Of a stretch of 64,000 nt of DNA, positions 1 to 12,109 are shown in pieces. Each line of letters begins with the position of its first letter. The first letter of the stretch is position 1. Where the stretch lies: positions 1 to 64,000 of the forward strand of contig JAWNZC010000322.1 in NCBI GenBank assembly GCA_035771165.1, in the 5' to 3' direction. The stretch comes from Paragorgia papillata (taxonomy: Eukaryota; Cnidaria; Anthozoa; Scleralcyonacea; Coralliidae). The translations under genes and the position numbers were made by a program. The notes below the pieces were generated by a model, which saw nothing but the letters and a program-made list of their open reading frames with translations, did no database searches and was not told the origin of the DNA.

Positions 1-418
1 ACAACGTTTTTTTTTCTCTCGATCCTGAATATACCCTGCCTTTTATCCCTTGTCCACGTACTTATTTACATAATTTACATAATTATGTCTACACAAACAT
101 TTCTATATAGTCCCAACGGGTTACAGGAGGTTTTCCAACAAATTTTGTCTTTTTTTTTCCACCTTAGACAAAGATTTTCCTTGTTTTTTTCTTCGTTTCG
201 TATCTAATTAGTATTCAAGGTCTTTATGCGATATAAAGACCTCGGAAGAACAAAGAAAACCGACTCAATAATAAATTAAGAAGGATTTAACTGTTCTAGG
301 TTAAAATGGCCGTCAAACGAAAATTAAGTTTGTCTTCTTTGAAAGAGCACGAAAAATTACATAGTAACATCTTTTGCAGTTTTTGGTTTCGTTGTTGAGA
401 TATTTCAAGTTTTTGATA

Positions 419-1165
419 TGCAAATTAAACATTTTGACATCAGGTGTGGTGTGCATAATGAGTTATTGGATAAGGTTATCGTTTTTATTATCTAATAATA
501 TACATGAAAAAATATCTCGACTGTGATTGGCTGATTCCAGTGCAGTTAATCCCAAACAACAGTGCAGAATTGTGTTATCACAGTGCAAAAATCTGTAATC
601 ACTGTGCAAAAATCTGTAATCACAGTGCAAAAATCTGTTATCACTAAGAACCAATCAAATTGATTGTACAGCGGATTTTTCCCGACACAAAACAAACAAA
701 GATGGCGGCCAAGATTCGGCGGTTTTGGGGATAATTTGTTCAAATTTGAAGCTAGTTAATATTGCCAAGTGAAGTACCTACAAGAAGACCAGAAGCTTCT
801 TTATGCCTCGAGTAAACTTTTTCAAGTAGTAAAGGAAGCGAAGCGTTTTTTAACAAATAAATACGCGAGGAGTGGACGGCTAAAAACACGTACGTTAAAA
901 TGTTAGTTTTGAACATTTTTTCATGTATATTATTAATAAGTAATAGCATAGTTTCTCGTGCAATTTGGAAAAAAACATGCACTCGTGCATGTTTTTTTCC
1001 AAATTGCACTCGAAACCATGCTATTACCTATACTAACTGAATTATTTCTAAGGAAGCATACATGTGGGTGTGGTTCTTCCACAACAACAAACATGTAGAT
1101 TTTCAAGTGATAACCTTCTCTGATAACTCATTATCCACATGCGTCGTCAAGATGTTTAATTTGCA
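419..1165. mobile_element. Non-autonomous DNA transposon with ~60 bp terminal inverted repeats
   Basis: The left end (419-480, TGCAAATTAAACATTTTGAC...) is the imperfect reverse complement of 1109-1165 (...GATGTTTAATTTGCA). There is no transposase. Inside are four near-copies of a ~22 bp unit containing GCAAAAATCTGT (about 560-645) and a perfect hairpin around 962-1006. It lies upstream of the first recognised UFSP2 exon, so probably in an intron or the 5' flank. Confidence 0.6.
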
Positions 1166-1180
1166 AGGGGGAAAACGGAT

Positions 1181-1545
1181 GGCGTGTGCTGTTAGGGCGC
1201 TGCCTCTCACCAATAGTTAAGCCCGGTTAGACGGGGTTAGTACTTGGATGGGTGACCGTCTGGGAACAGCCCCGTTCTCGAGCTTGGGACTCATGTGAGT
1301 AGAGTTTAGTTGGTCTCTCCTGTGCTTCGAGGGTTTTTCGCCGGGTTCTCCGGTTTTCCTCCCTCCGCAAAACCAACACCTAGGTCTTAGCTGTAATTCG
1401 TGGGCCGATATGTGTCGTATGGCGGCTGCCTGAGCGCCTTTAATATGCCTTCGACTCGGCCATGTCAAAAATTATTGTAAGGCGCATTTGAAAACCTTAA
1501 AGCTGAATTTGCGCGGTATAAATACATATTATTATTATTATTATA
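1181..1545 (+). mobile_element. 5S-rRNA-derived SINE, copy 1
   Basis: A leader GGCGTGTGCTGTTAG is followed by a 5S-rRNA-like block (GTTAAGCCCGGTTAGACG, then GGATGGGTGACCG, the 5S internal promoter region). Then comes a body with GGGTTTTTCGCCGGGTTCTC and CTCGGCCATG, and a TAT/ATT simple tail at 1526-1543. Four more copies occur in this window (26550, 29010, 40563 and, reversed, 50250). Confidence 0.8.
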
Positions 1546-1761
1546 TCTCAAGAATGAAGCAAGGAAACGAAAAACCGCAAAATATGTTACTTTGCCATTT
1601 CAAGTCTTAATTCTTTCAAATATTTTCGTTTTATAGGCACTTTAAAAGGACAGAATATCGTAAAATCTATTATGTGCATGGTTCCGTATACTTCTTCTAG
1701 TTTTCTTTTTATTCTTAGTAATTGTTTTTGTTGAAATAATGTTTATTCTGATATTGTTTAG

Positions 1762-4700
1762 AAAATCAAAGATCAAATCTATTAAAAAAGTTATTACTTC
1801 CTTCCCAAAGACCAACAATTCACCCCAACAATAATTATCTATTTCAAGATGATCGTCCAGAAGGTAAGTCATAATTTACTCTCAACGAAACCTATCATTG
1901 CCCGGGAAATATATAATATAGAAACTTTGTTTTCGGAAACAATATTTTGTAATGCTTTATAATGCACAGTATGTCAGTGTATTCCCGAACAGCAATCCAT
2001 CTTCCGTGCAGTGGGTTGCAATCAATTCACTGAGACTCGGATAACAAAGTCATCATGGCGGTTATGTTGGTTCGTAGCTTTAGCTAGTGATGTTGCCGAG
2101 TAAAACTACGAACCAACATAGCCCCCATGACGTCACGTGCCACCCAGCAATTGATATTTGATGTCAGCTGAATGATCGCTACTTTTTTAAAAGTATACGC
2201 TTAAAACGTTTAACTTTGTTGCACAAAAACTACAAGTTTAGAAATTGCGAGTTTCACATTGGCTATATTTTTCTCTTCTAGCGAAAAAAATGTACAATAA
2301 CTGTTCTTTGAAGAACAAAAGTAACTCACCTGGGTATTCAGCTGTCTAACAAATAAGAAAAATTGTTTCTTCTTTATTAACTGCCCCGGCGTTTTTGCAA
2401 TTTGAATTTTGAAAAATTTGTGCGCTCTTAAATTCAGGAATTTTGAGTCGTGAATGTATAAAACTACATCACATCTGACATTTTGAATGATTTTTTAAAT
2501 TAATTTTTAATAGCGCCATATCTTATAAATCCACACGAAAGACTAACAAATCCATCAGGTAAGTAAATCCATTGTAAATCCAAGTAAATGTCATTGTCAC
2601 TATTACTGCTCTCACTAACGCTGTTACTGCACCACTCGTCACTGCTACGGCTGCTGCTTTTGAATTCCTGTTGTTGTTGTTGTTATTGCTATTTTCATTG
2701 TGGTGTGCACATTTTTAAAAAAAAATGTAATAATTCAGTTTAGTTTACTGTAACTTAATGATATTAGGCTTAACGTTTTTGTAATCTGTATATTAAAGGT
2801 GACGTACAGTCCGTTCTGCGCATGTACGAAACTAATGTTTACATCTTTATTTACAAAAAATATACTGATACCTTATTCAAGATTGTAAGCTTTTCTTACT
2901 TCCTCTTCATTACTTGTACCCAAAACAAAACATTTTCAGAACAAATAAAATAAATCCGAAGAGATATCCTCGCCAAATCACTTGGTTTTCTGCCATGTTG
3001 TTCCTAACGGTTTACATTGAGCTGAGTACTTCGTGTAATTATCTACGTATGTCATGTTTTGGGGACTCCATGGCGGACATGCGCAGAACGGACTGTACAT
3101 CACCTTTAATAATTTCATTTATTTGCTAATTCATAGGTACTGGTTGTCATGTAGCCGTTGTTGATGGATATTATTCTTACCACCACTACATGCAAGACAG
3201 TTTTGATGATAATGTAAATATTTCATTGTTTATGTACTTATAATATGTTTACTATCAACTTTCTTTTTTCTATGTTAGTACTGTAGTGTTTTCGCTTGAA
3301 GTTGCTAATGTTTTTTTCGTTTGTTTTTGCTGTACGAGCTGTCGTACGTTCTTTTTGTTGTTGATTGCTTTGTTTTGCTTTCATAGAAATGGGGTTGTGC
3401 ATATCGCTCTCTGCAGACCATTGTTTCGTGGTTTCGTCACCAAGGTTACAGTGAGAAACCAGTTCCTGGTCATCGTAGCATTCAAGAAGCTCTGGTTGCT
3501 GTTGGAGATAAACAGTCTTCATTTATTGGCTCTAAGAAATGGATAGGTTCGTTTGAAGTGAGTCTTTGTTTGGAATATTTTCTTGGGGTTACTTCCAAGA
3601 TTATGGCCGTCAACAGTGGAGCGGAATTACAATACAAGGGAAGGCAACTGATCCATCACTTTCAAACGCAAGGCACTCCCATTATGATTGGTATGAAAAA
3701 TGATTTTTAATGTCAGTTAGTGCCTGGTAAGCCAGTTTGATCATCCCCAGCATTATTTACAAAGGAATACGGTGGACCTCGCGCAAGCGTGAATGTTTGG
3801 CGGTGTTGTTGTTGTAAAGTTTCCCCGTCCTTAATGAGGTTTACTTGCTAGTTGCTATACGGTAAATTATCTTGTTATCTTTTATTCAGGGGGAGGTGTT
3901 TTGGCTCATACTATTCTTGGAGTTAGTTTCAATGACAAAACTGGAGAAATACAGTAAGCTTGGTAGACATACCAGACAACAAGTTCACTCACTCATTCAT
4001 TCTTTCTTTCATTCACTCAATCATTCACTCATTTAAATAAATAAATGATTCATTCATCTATTCGTTCCTTCGTTCATTCATTGATTTATTCATTCATTCA
4101 TCCACTTACTCACGCACTCACTCACTTACTCATTCATTCATTCACTCATTCGTTTATTCATTCGTTCCTTCATCATTCCGATTCATTCATTCATTCATCC
4201 TTCGTGTTCTTTTTTTTAATACTTTGACATAAATATATTCCCTTAAAAATAGTTAAATATTTTCATTTGTTCCTTCTTAGTTTCCTAATTCTTGATCCTC
4301 ACTATACTGGCGGTGAGGATTTGAAAATAATATTAGACAAGGTGAGAGGAGGGGGGTAAAAAAGAGTAAAAGAGAGCAAAAAAATTTCTTCGTTATATTA
4401 AATTAGACAATAGTGTAAACCCACCGACAAAATTTCGATGGAAAATTGCTTAACGCTTTGGAAATTTTCTGGAAATCTTGTCAAAATCGCGCATTGTCGG
4501 AATGCCTTCGGAAAATGTCAAGTGTGACGTCACAGTTGATATGGCGCCAAAGTTGTCATTAAATGCGCTTTGGAGGCGCTTCTTTTTATCACCCAAAAAT
4601 GGCATATACTAAATAATTTTAAATTGAAATAACGATTTAAATATAAAGCTAGATCGAAAACTTATATCAGAAGATATATCAGAATAAAATCACTGTCGTC

Positions 4701-4929
4701 GGAAGTTAGTTTCCAAAGTTTTTAAAAGCTTATAGTTCTTGAACTACGCCGAATTTCTCAACAAAAATGTTGGCAACTTACTTACTTAAGGGAGTAAATC
4801 AATGTTGGATTTCATTTTTAATTTTGTTTTGTCACTTTCTAGGGTTGGTGTGGTTGGAAAGGTCATCTTTTCTGGAACCAGCAAGCTCACTATAATCTCT
4901 GTATGCCTCAAAGACCAATAAAAATATAA
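1762..4929 (+). CDS. UFSP2: Ufm1-specific protease 2 (UFSP2), C-terminal exons, 5'-partial
   Basis: Cysteine protease (peptidase family C78) that matures UFM1 and removes it from substrates at the ER. Seven coding exons can be read: 1762-1863, 2514-2558, 3137-3213, 3387-3690, 3890-3953, 4281-4341 and 4843-4929 (stop TAA 4927-4929). All junctions are AG/GT and the phases match throughout, giving about 246 residues. Family signatures seen in order: [12 protein letters not shown], then [11 protein letters not shown] with the catalytic Cys (exon 3387-3690), [13 protein letters not shown] across an exon join, [12 protein letters not shown] carrying the catalytic Asp and His, and [12 protein letters not shown] near the end. 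The catalytic residues look intact, so this is probably a working enzyme. The residue before WGC is Lys, where I recall Gly in vertebrates. Human UFSP2 is about 470 residues, so roughly the N-terminal half is missing; I could not identify its exons in 1-1761. An AATAAA at 4917-4922 overlaps the end of the coding sequence. Confidence 0.93.
2793..3109. mobile_element. TTAA-flanked MITE in a UFSP2 intron
   Basis: TTAA at 2793-2796 and TTAA at 3106-3109 flank an element with inverted ends of about 30 bp: AGGTGACGTACAGTCCGTTC on the left and its near-complement at 3075-3105. Both sit in the intron between exons 2514-2558 and 3137-3213. The right end lies only 27 bp before the next exon. TTAA duplication is typical of piggyBac-type insertion; no transposase is present. 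Confidence 0.65.
3985..4205 (+). repeat. (ATTC)n degenerate microsatellite
   Basis: About 220 bp of imperfect CATT/CACT repeats in the UFSP2 intron between exons 3890-3953 and 4281-4341. The Ile/His/Ser-rich reading frame it creates is not a gene. Confidence 0.85.
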
Positions 4930-5115
4930 TTCTGCATGGATGCAAGGTGCATGGTTTTAGGGCCAATCTATTTTATCACATTTCATTATCTCTGATTGCG
5001 TATTATGTAAATCTATAAATATTTTTAAATTTCTACGAGAAAATCAGTTGAAATGGAATGAAAAAATGGGTAACATTTGTCCTCAAGAAAGATTTTATAT
5101 TTTATTGTCTATTCA

Positions 5116-5413
5116 GTTGTGAGGGGTGTTGGTGGCACAGTGGTTAGTGCACGTGCCTTTCACCTCTGCGACCCGGGTTCGATTCCTGCACGGTGCAGTT
5201 ATCTGATTAAAAAAAAGTTCACCTTGGCCGCATGTGAGAAGTGTGTTTCCAGTTTGACTCTACCAAACACCACAGGTTTCCTCCGGGTACTCCGGTTTCC
5301 TCCTGTAGTAACACTGGACCAATGAGGGTGGGCCCTTACTGGACCTCTGAGGATAACAGTTTAGATATAACTGATAGAGTTATCCAGTATAAAATAAATA
5401 ACGTTAGTTTAGT
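5116..5413 (+). mobile_element. tRNA-derived SINE
   Basis: RNA polymerase III A-box-like TGGCACAGTGGTTAGTGC and B-box GGTTCGATTCC lie in the first 80 bp. A conserved body follows (GGTTTCCTCCGGGTACTCCG) and an A/T-rich GTTTAGT-repeat tail that is interrupted at 5413 by a MITE. A fragment of the same body recurs at about 54840-54900 (GACTCTATCAAACACCGCCG). Confidence 0.75.
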
Positions 5414-5707
5414 CACAGAATAGAAATACGACCAGAAGTCCAACTCGCGTGACAACTTGTCCGCATTTCTTTAATGCGCATGCGCGATATTTTACGCCAT
5501 CCTACGCGATCCTACGCAAGGTCCTACGCCATCCTACGCAATCCTGGCAAGTTTCCCCGGCAGTTTTAACGTTCTTTTGAAGGTCCAAACTGCCGGGGGA
5601 ACTCGTAGGATGGCGAGGAATCAAGATGCGCGAGGCGACATGCGCGAGGATAGAAACTTCAAAGGTTCCGACGCGAGTTGGATTTCTGGTCGTATTTCTA
5701 TTCTGTG
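5414..5707. mobile_element. MITE inserted in the SINE tail
   Basis: Inverted ends of about 40 bp: CACAGAATAGAAATACGACC at 5414 and its complement ending at 5707. The flanks read GTTTAGT on both sides, a possible 7-8 bp target duplication, though the SINE tail is itself GTTTA-repetitive. The interior carries a second inner inverted repeat (CCCCGGCAGTTT... / ...AAACTGCCGGGG, about 5555-5598). Confidence 0.65.
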
Positions 5708-6550
5708 GTTTAGTTTAGTTTTAGTTTAGAGTTGGGTTTTCTTCATATCACCTTGTGACGTCATCCGTGTATCTGTTACACAGGCGTCCATCTCTGTAGT
5801 ATATGGTTAATATTAGTATGGGTTTGTTGAACTTACGTTACTAGGAAACAGCTCGAAAAAACTTGATTTTGAATCTTCACGAAATACAGGCAATGGGATT
5901 GATTGCGTAACTACTTATGTCATGATAAGGTCCACGTAATAGTTTGGGTTAGGTTTAGGCATGTTTGGGGTTAATGTAAAGGTTACTACAACCACAAACA
6001 ACCAGGAATTATCATATATACAGTACTGACATGAGCTTATATTAAATTATCTCGACCTAAGTACTTATCGTTGACTGTCAAGTTGTTTTGTAATCACGGT
6101 GCTTTGAAAAACTATGAAACTGTGTCGTAACTAAGTGTTACCAGGGTGTTACCACGTTTGAGTATTTGATTATTTCACAATAGTTACAAAACCCTTCTAA
6201 TATTAACCATACTTCTGAGATGGGTTTCTACAGTATCACTGAACAGACAACGGGAAAATGAGTCTATTTGTCAGTATGTTGACACGTCAATAATTTCATT
6301 AAAAACTGACAAATCGTGTAATGGTCGTGACCTTTCATAGAGATTTTTTTGTCCAAGTCAGTTGGTTTATCAGTTATGAAGTCTGATTTTGACTGCTGTT
6401 GTAACCTTCGTAAAATGTTGAGCTCTGCATTAATTGGAAACACTATCGCTTGTGTTCCTGAAGCTTTCTTATATATACACGGACAAATATCAACGAATAT
6501 TGTTTACTATACTATGTCGCGTGCTTCACAAAATTATAGCCCTTTACTGA

Positions 6551-6663
6551 GACCCCGTTTACACTAGAGGAAACGTTTCCGGATTCGCGTTGTTTTATAT
6601 TTCCACCATGAGGATGAAAAACAACGTGAATCTGGATACTTTTGCTCTAGTGTAAACGGGGTC
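6551..6663. mobile_element. Short palindromic Harbinger-like MITE
   Basis: 113 bp, nearly one hairpin. The ends GACCCCGTTTACACTAGAG and complement are flanked by TGA on both sides (6548-6550, 6664-6666), a 3-bp target duplication. The core holds CCATGAGGATGAAAAACAAC. A sister copy lies at about 60317-60427. Confidence 0.7.
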
Positions 6664-7028
6664 TGAGAGTTAGAAAGGGAATTTGATTAAAGACAGAAGA
6701 AAATTATGTATGGGAGGAAGACATGCCAGCACAACAACATATCATAAACTGTCTTTCATCAGGTTTTTTAATTCAGACATGTTGATGTTATTAAGCATAT
6801 TGCAATTAACTCGTGTTTCTGAAAATAAATATTTATTTATTGCGGACTATTTATATAAAGTCTATCAAAGAAACGTATCATTTTTATATGTAATATTTCT
6901 AAATATAGTCAAATATGCAGTTATACATGCACGTTTTATTATATTGACGGCCGAGAATGAGTTCTCTCGTGACTTCAAGTTCAAATCAAACATCTTTAGT
7001 CAGTTTTACAAAGTACACACTCGTGTTT

Positions 7029-8231
7029 TCATTCGTCAGAAGGAGCGAATAGTTCGAGTTCCCATGGCCACATAGATTGTCGTTGTTCTGTACCTTCACA
7101 GCTCAGACAGTCCAAAGGGTTATCAAGGATTTTCAAAACAGCCTCTATCATTCCTTGTAACGTTTCACTGTCGATATCTTCGAGTAAATTAATTGGTTCA
7201 AAATCTGGCGGCTGCATAAAATAATGTGGTAAATTTCCTTCTTCTAAAAAGTTCAGCAATCTCTTCAACATATCTTTAAAGCGTTCTGATATCTTTTCAC
7301 TCGACCAGAATGTTGTATCGTTCAGTCGTTGTGTCTCGTGAAATAAGAGATGTTTCAAGTGGTAGGAAGAAAGCATTCTTAGACATTCGTGAGTATCGCG
7401 AATTTCTGTCAAGATTCGTAACAACTGCACACGACAACTTGGACTCCCCAAGGCGCGAATTCTGTTTTTCTCGCCAACGAAGAACGACCATTTCCAAACC
7501 ATCTTCATCTTTCTGGCGGAATCATAAATGTAAGGTCGACAGACAACATGCGAGGAACTTGGACAGTCTTGTCTTGCAGGATCCATTCGAGAGTCTGGAA
7601 TAACGAAGGCTGGCAACAACTTCATCGTGATATCTTTGTTCACAATCAGCACGATCTCCGCGCCATCTTTCATAGAAATACTTCTCATTCTTTTGGGAAG
7701 TTTTTCTTTAGCACCCTCTTTCACGTACTGATTGAACATACTTACAGCTTTGGACACGTAATAACGCAAGATTTGGTTGACTTTATCCGCAGAGAGAAAA
7801 CCATTTCTGGATAGACAATCTTTCCATACTGTACTCGATTCTGGTTGAACATGTAAGCCTTCATTCTCTTCATCCTTCGTGAAGAAAACTGCGCTACTTT
7901 TACCAAACGACAACTGTACTATCATGTCCAGTTGAATTGGTTCCTCTGCTTGTAAACCATCATAAGGTATACCCTGACTCACCACACTTCTCCCTCGAAA
8001 TCTGTTGTCTGCAGTTTCAATCTTTCGTAATATTTTATCCGATACGGCTTGAGCAATCTCCTCGCATATTTCTTTTCGTTCCAGTCCAAGGCGAACACGG
8101 TTCTCGTAGAAATCATTTAATACGACCGCAAGAGGATCAAGATCATTTTGAGGCTGCTTGATTTTACTTCTTCTGGTTGATGTGGGACGGATAATACTTG
8201 AATTATTTTGACAACTGGACATTATGGACAC
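7029..8231 (-). CDS. Mab-21 domain protein (cGAS/MAB21L fold), likely non-catalytic
   Basis: A single-exon gene of 400 residues. Family signatures: RSVVSQGIPYDGLQAEEP (about residues 81-98) in place of the nucleotidyltransferase G-S loop region, QLDMIVQL (100-107), GFLSADKV (144-151), ITMKLLPAF (201-209), WKWSFFVGEKN (246-256), CRVQLLRILTEIRD (266-279), SSYHLKHLLFHE (288-299) and LPHYF (334-338). The last three form the typical C-terminal helical half of Mab-21 proteins. In catalytic cGAS-like enzymes the metal ligands are E-x-D plus a later Asp. Here I see Q-L-D and Lys204 at the place of the later Asp, so nucleotide cyclisation is doubtful. MAB21L1-like proteins also lack these ligands. Start chosen at the first Met of the frame; a second Met lies at residue 4. 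The role is unknown; a MAB21L-like regulator or a decayed cGAS-like receptor are both possible. Confidence 0.88.
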   Translation of the reverse strand: MSIMSSCQNNSSIIRPTSTRRSKIKQPQNDLDPLAVVLNDFYENRVRLGLERKEICEEIAQAVSDKILRKIETADNRFRGRSVVSQGIPYDGLQAEEPIQLDMIVQLSFGKSSAVFFTKDEENEGLHVQPESSTVWKDCLSRNGFLSADKVNQILRYYVSKAVSMFNQYVKEGAKEKLPKRMRSISMKDGAEIVLIVNKDITMKLLPAFVIPDSRMDPARQDCPSSSHVVCRPYIYDSARKMKMVWKWSFFVGEKNRIRALGSPSCRVQLLRILTEIRDTHECLRMLSSYHLKHLLFHETQRLNDTTFWSSEKISERFKDMLKRLLNFLEEGNLPHYFMQPPDFEPINLLEDIDSETLQGMIEAVLKILDNPLDCLSCEGTEQRQSMWPWELELFAPSDE

Positions 8232-10560
8232 CTTGATGTTCAGCTAGTTGATGTTTTATGGCATTGAAATACTTGCTTTGGAATTACCCAATATTTGCTC
8301 ATTCATCACTCGAGGTAACAAATCATCATACCCTAGCCAAACGAATGCCAAATCATTGTGTTTTAATGTAACAGCCAGACAGTTTATGAAAGAATTGATT
8401 GATCGAGTGATAATTGAGAACACATCCTGTATATAGTCTGTTGCTTACTCTGGTTGATTCCACTTTATTCATCACTGTTATTGTGGTTCATTGCTTTCTT
8501 CATGACTTTACTTGAAGTAAACTTCCCTGATTAGTTTGTAAGTACATTTTAATTGCTAGCTAAAGCTGTTACTGTTCGTTCAGTAAACAGAACCATAAAT
8601 AAATAGAATGCTAGATCATCTTGAACTTTAACTATTTCTAATTTTATCGTACCATATATGGAGTGAAGCACAAAGACTATGGATCATTAGTGTTTCATCC
8701 TTGTCAATAATTATGGAGTTCATTTTGATCTTAGTCAGTTAGGAACAAAAGCAAACAATCTAGACTCGAATGATTATAATGATTCACAGCTTCTCGCCTA
8801 TAGTCTTCAGTCACACTTGCATGTCAAGAATAATTTAAACGTCATGTGAAATATTGCGTGTTATTCAGTCAAAGATGCTCATATCTGCAAACGTGCCTTA
8901 TATATCGGTCTTTTTTATTGACAGCCAAATCGTAAGCGCGATAATGACTAAAATTGTAAATTATGTCAATAGCTCTTGAATAAGTTACTGTCTGTGACTA
9001 TGAAGTATATAAGATAAGGCAGTGAGTCACTGTTTTTTCTTGGTCTTGTGAATCAATGTGTATAATTTCCTTCAACAGGAGACTGAATGTGATAGATAAA
9101 CTGATAAACCATATGCACATGGAACATTCTCGACAATACCTTTGTCAATTTTTACCAGGCTATATGAGACTATAATATGCACATTCTGCTTACATCAGGA
9201 CCTCATCACAGTGAGAGTGAATAATAATTTGTTTAGACTTAATTAAATTAGTAAAACTAACTAACTTGCATGTTTGTTAGTTCTTTGGAAGGTTTGTACC
9301 AAAAGCGAAACATAACCAGCACTTTACTTTCAGGTGAGAATTCTTTGTTTCAATTGTCATGCACGCGAACACGTGCTGCTGCCTGTATACCTGTATCTGT
9401 CGAGGATTTTATCACTTTATGTCAATGATCAGAAATAGCGCCGTAACGAGGATTGCATGCAGAGTTTGCATTATCATGGAATGCAAAAAATGAAAAGTCA
9501 ACGTCTAGAAATTTCTATATAGTCAATTTCTATATATGTCAAGTAATTTGTCCTTTATTAATTTACGTTTATTGATTGATTCTAAACGTGTGCAACTAAT
9601 GAAAGGTCAAACTTCAGTCAAGAGTTGCGAGATTACATTAATTTAAACTGACAAACTGTAAACTGAGGAGTGAAACATTCCATATAATGTGCGCACATAT
9701 GCATTTCATTTGCTGACTTTGTATCAGTATACAATACAGTACTTTATATTGGAAAACCAAACTGTCACTGCATGATTGGAACAATTTAGAACTTGACTTT
9801 CGGCAATCAACTAGTTTGACTGCTTTTAAAAAGATCTTAAATTGATTGACACTTTTAATACGTGCATGTTTTTACTCTTTAGTTTTTATAGTTTCATATT
9901 TTCATATATATATTTTGTTTTCTACACAGGACCTCCCTGAAGATCACTACAGTGAGCGGAGCATTCCTGTTAAAATATTGTTAAATAAAAATAAATATAT
10001 GCATGGTTTCATAGTAAAAGTATATTAAATGTATTTAGATTTGAGTTGCATAAGCAATTAAATGGGAAATAAATAATTAATATCTTGAAATGTAGTTCTG
10101 AGTTGCGTCACATTTCCCAAGCTTTACTTTCCGTACTTTGATGAATGGGTATGGAATTCATTCCATACGAATTCGTCGAAATACTAAAATGTTATAGCTA
10201 CAAAATGTGCTTGATTCTGTATGATTCATGCGAGATTTTAATAGTCGACCCCTTGCAACTGCTATAGTGTGTCACTCGCTCCTCCCTCTATAAGAACGGC
10301 TGCGAGGGAGACTATAGGCGATATTTAGGTCGTCATTGCAGCGACTTTCATTTCACCGCTGCTCAGCATGTGCTAAGTAAGTCATCGCAAGTTTTTCAAC
10401 CCTGAATTCGTTATTAAGCCGGTACTGCGTAAAATACATCAATTATCAGAATAATTTGATCTTAAACACTTTTTATTTAGTTTACACTGCCCTGGTCGAT
10501 TTCCAGCGAGATCTTTAGGCAGATTTTAATAGGCGGATGAAACCTACACTACACCTACAC
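8232..10560. other. Gene-free AT-rich stretch
   Basis: No convincing exon, RNA gene or full-length element is seen. It contains the upstream flank of the Mab-21 gene and AT-rich unique-looking sequence. A motif near 10284-10312 (GAACGGCTGCGAGGGAGACT) recurs in variant form at about 11360, 33050, 34140 and 50265 and is probably a transposon end. Confidence 0.5.
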
Positions 10561-10621
10561 CTACACACGCTTGCCCCTAATAATAGATATCTATTAATGG
10601 AGAGATTAATAGTGCGGGCTT

Positions 10622-11084
10622 CATCGGCTTGATTTCTCCAAAGCATTTGACCTAGTTAATCACCAAATTCTGCTTCAAAAATACGATCATATGGGATAAT
10701 ATAACCGACTTAGCACTGAAATGGTTTACCTCATATCTGGGACTGGAAGAACGCACACAAGTTCAAATTAAGGAACGTTTATCTGATCCTTGATTTGACG
10801 ATCAAAAACGGTGTCCTCAGGGGTCCATCCTTGGACTATTTCTGTTTCTGGTCTTCATTAATGACCCGTTTTGTTGTCAATTCTTTTCTGTACGTTCGCT
10901 GATGATTCTACGCTCCTTACCCCTTACCAACATATCTGATATTCACGTTAACCTTTCTAATGATATTATTACCTTGGACTGGGCCACAAGTATTAATTAC
11001 ATGATACTAAATAATAGCAAGACAAAATTCATGGAAAATTTTTTCAAAACGAGAATTCTCTACCCTTGGTCCTGTTTTTATTAA
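10622..11084 (+). pseudogene. Non-LTR retrotransposon reverse transcriptase remnant
   Basis: Reverse-transcriptase blocks can be read across several frames: DFSKAFDLVNHQ (from 10631), WFTSYLG (about 10720), the PQGSILG box (about 10811-10840) with FINDP after it, and then a piece resembling the region after the catalytic FADD box (NNSKTKFMEN, about 11008-11040). The catalytic aspartate pair is not readable in frame, and stops and frameshifts break the copy. The motifs fit CR1/Jockey-type LINEs. It is dead and 5'-truncated. Confidence 0.8.
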
Positions 11085-12109
11085 ATCAAATAATGTTTCA
11101 ATGAACTTTTTTACCAATAGCGGCGCTATCTTGAATTCGCAATGCATTGTGGTCTATCCTGGTCAACCCGTCTACGAATAAACTCCTGTTAGCGTTTACA
11201 CGATAACCCAATCTCGTACCGTGAAAATTTTCTCGGACGTGAAAATTTGCTCAATTTCTTCATGTAAACACGGGTTGACTTGTAAAGTGTCGGCAGGTGC
11301 TTACGAACGCCAATTTTGTGCTGGCGCCAGTTTTTTTGTTGTCAAACTATCGAGGCCCGCAAAGAACGCCTGCGAAGGAGGCTAGTGTAAACATGGCAAG
11401 TTCGAGCGCTCGCAAAGAAAATAATTCTTAACTTTCATGGCAGTGGTCTAGTGACAAGATCGAATATTTGACAGTCTGTCTCAGAAGGACTACAAAACTG
11501 AGATGGACTACAAAAATATCGACTTCAATTCAGATATCGTTGCCTTGTTTTCTCGCTTACGCGAACGAAATACAGGTAACCACAATTGAAACAATCGAAA
11601 TTTGCTTACGACGTTTTTCAACATTACTAACCGTGTTTAGTGAATAATATCTACCACATGTCTTGACACCAGAGCTCTGCTCGAAAAAAAACCCACATTC
11701 CCAGCCCCGGGTTGGAAAAACCCCCAGCCAACCCGGGTTCATGTAAACGCGAAAAAAGTGGTAAGCTGACCCGGCCAGTTCGTGTAAAGGCCCCCTAACA
11801 TTGGAAGTATGTCTATTTCGTAAGTTAAAATGGATCCCAATTCAAAATTTAATAAAAATGAGAAAAATATTCCTGTAGTTAACTCTTTGCGAACTTCAAT
11901 TGCCAGTGAAGTTCGCAACTGACTCTTTGTGCATGGGGAGAGGCACATGCATGGGGTATAAATACTCGATTGCCCATCTATCTCAAGTAGCCTGCATGTA
12001 CAGCCTGAATATAACACTGTAATTCAGTCTGTGAAAACGCACGATAGCTGAATTACAGGTGATATTCAGGCTGCACACAATCTCAAGCTGCCTCAAGTTC
12101 AATCGGAAT

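Noticed and set aside
560..645. CRISPR-like regular repeats
   Set aside because: Units are contiguous ~22-bp tandem repeats without unique spacers, in animal DNA.
1200..1260. Genuine 5S rRNA gene
   Set aside because: Only the internal 5S-like block is present, fused to a SINE body; no full 120-nt 5S structure.
1217..1468. Minus-strand 83-residue frame, with similar ones at 26737, 28996 and 40765
   Set aside because: Lies inside 5S-derived SINE copies.
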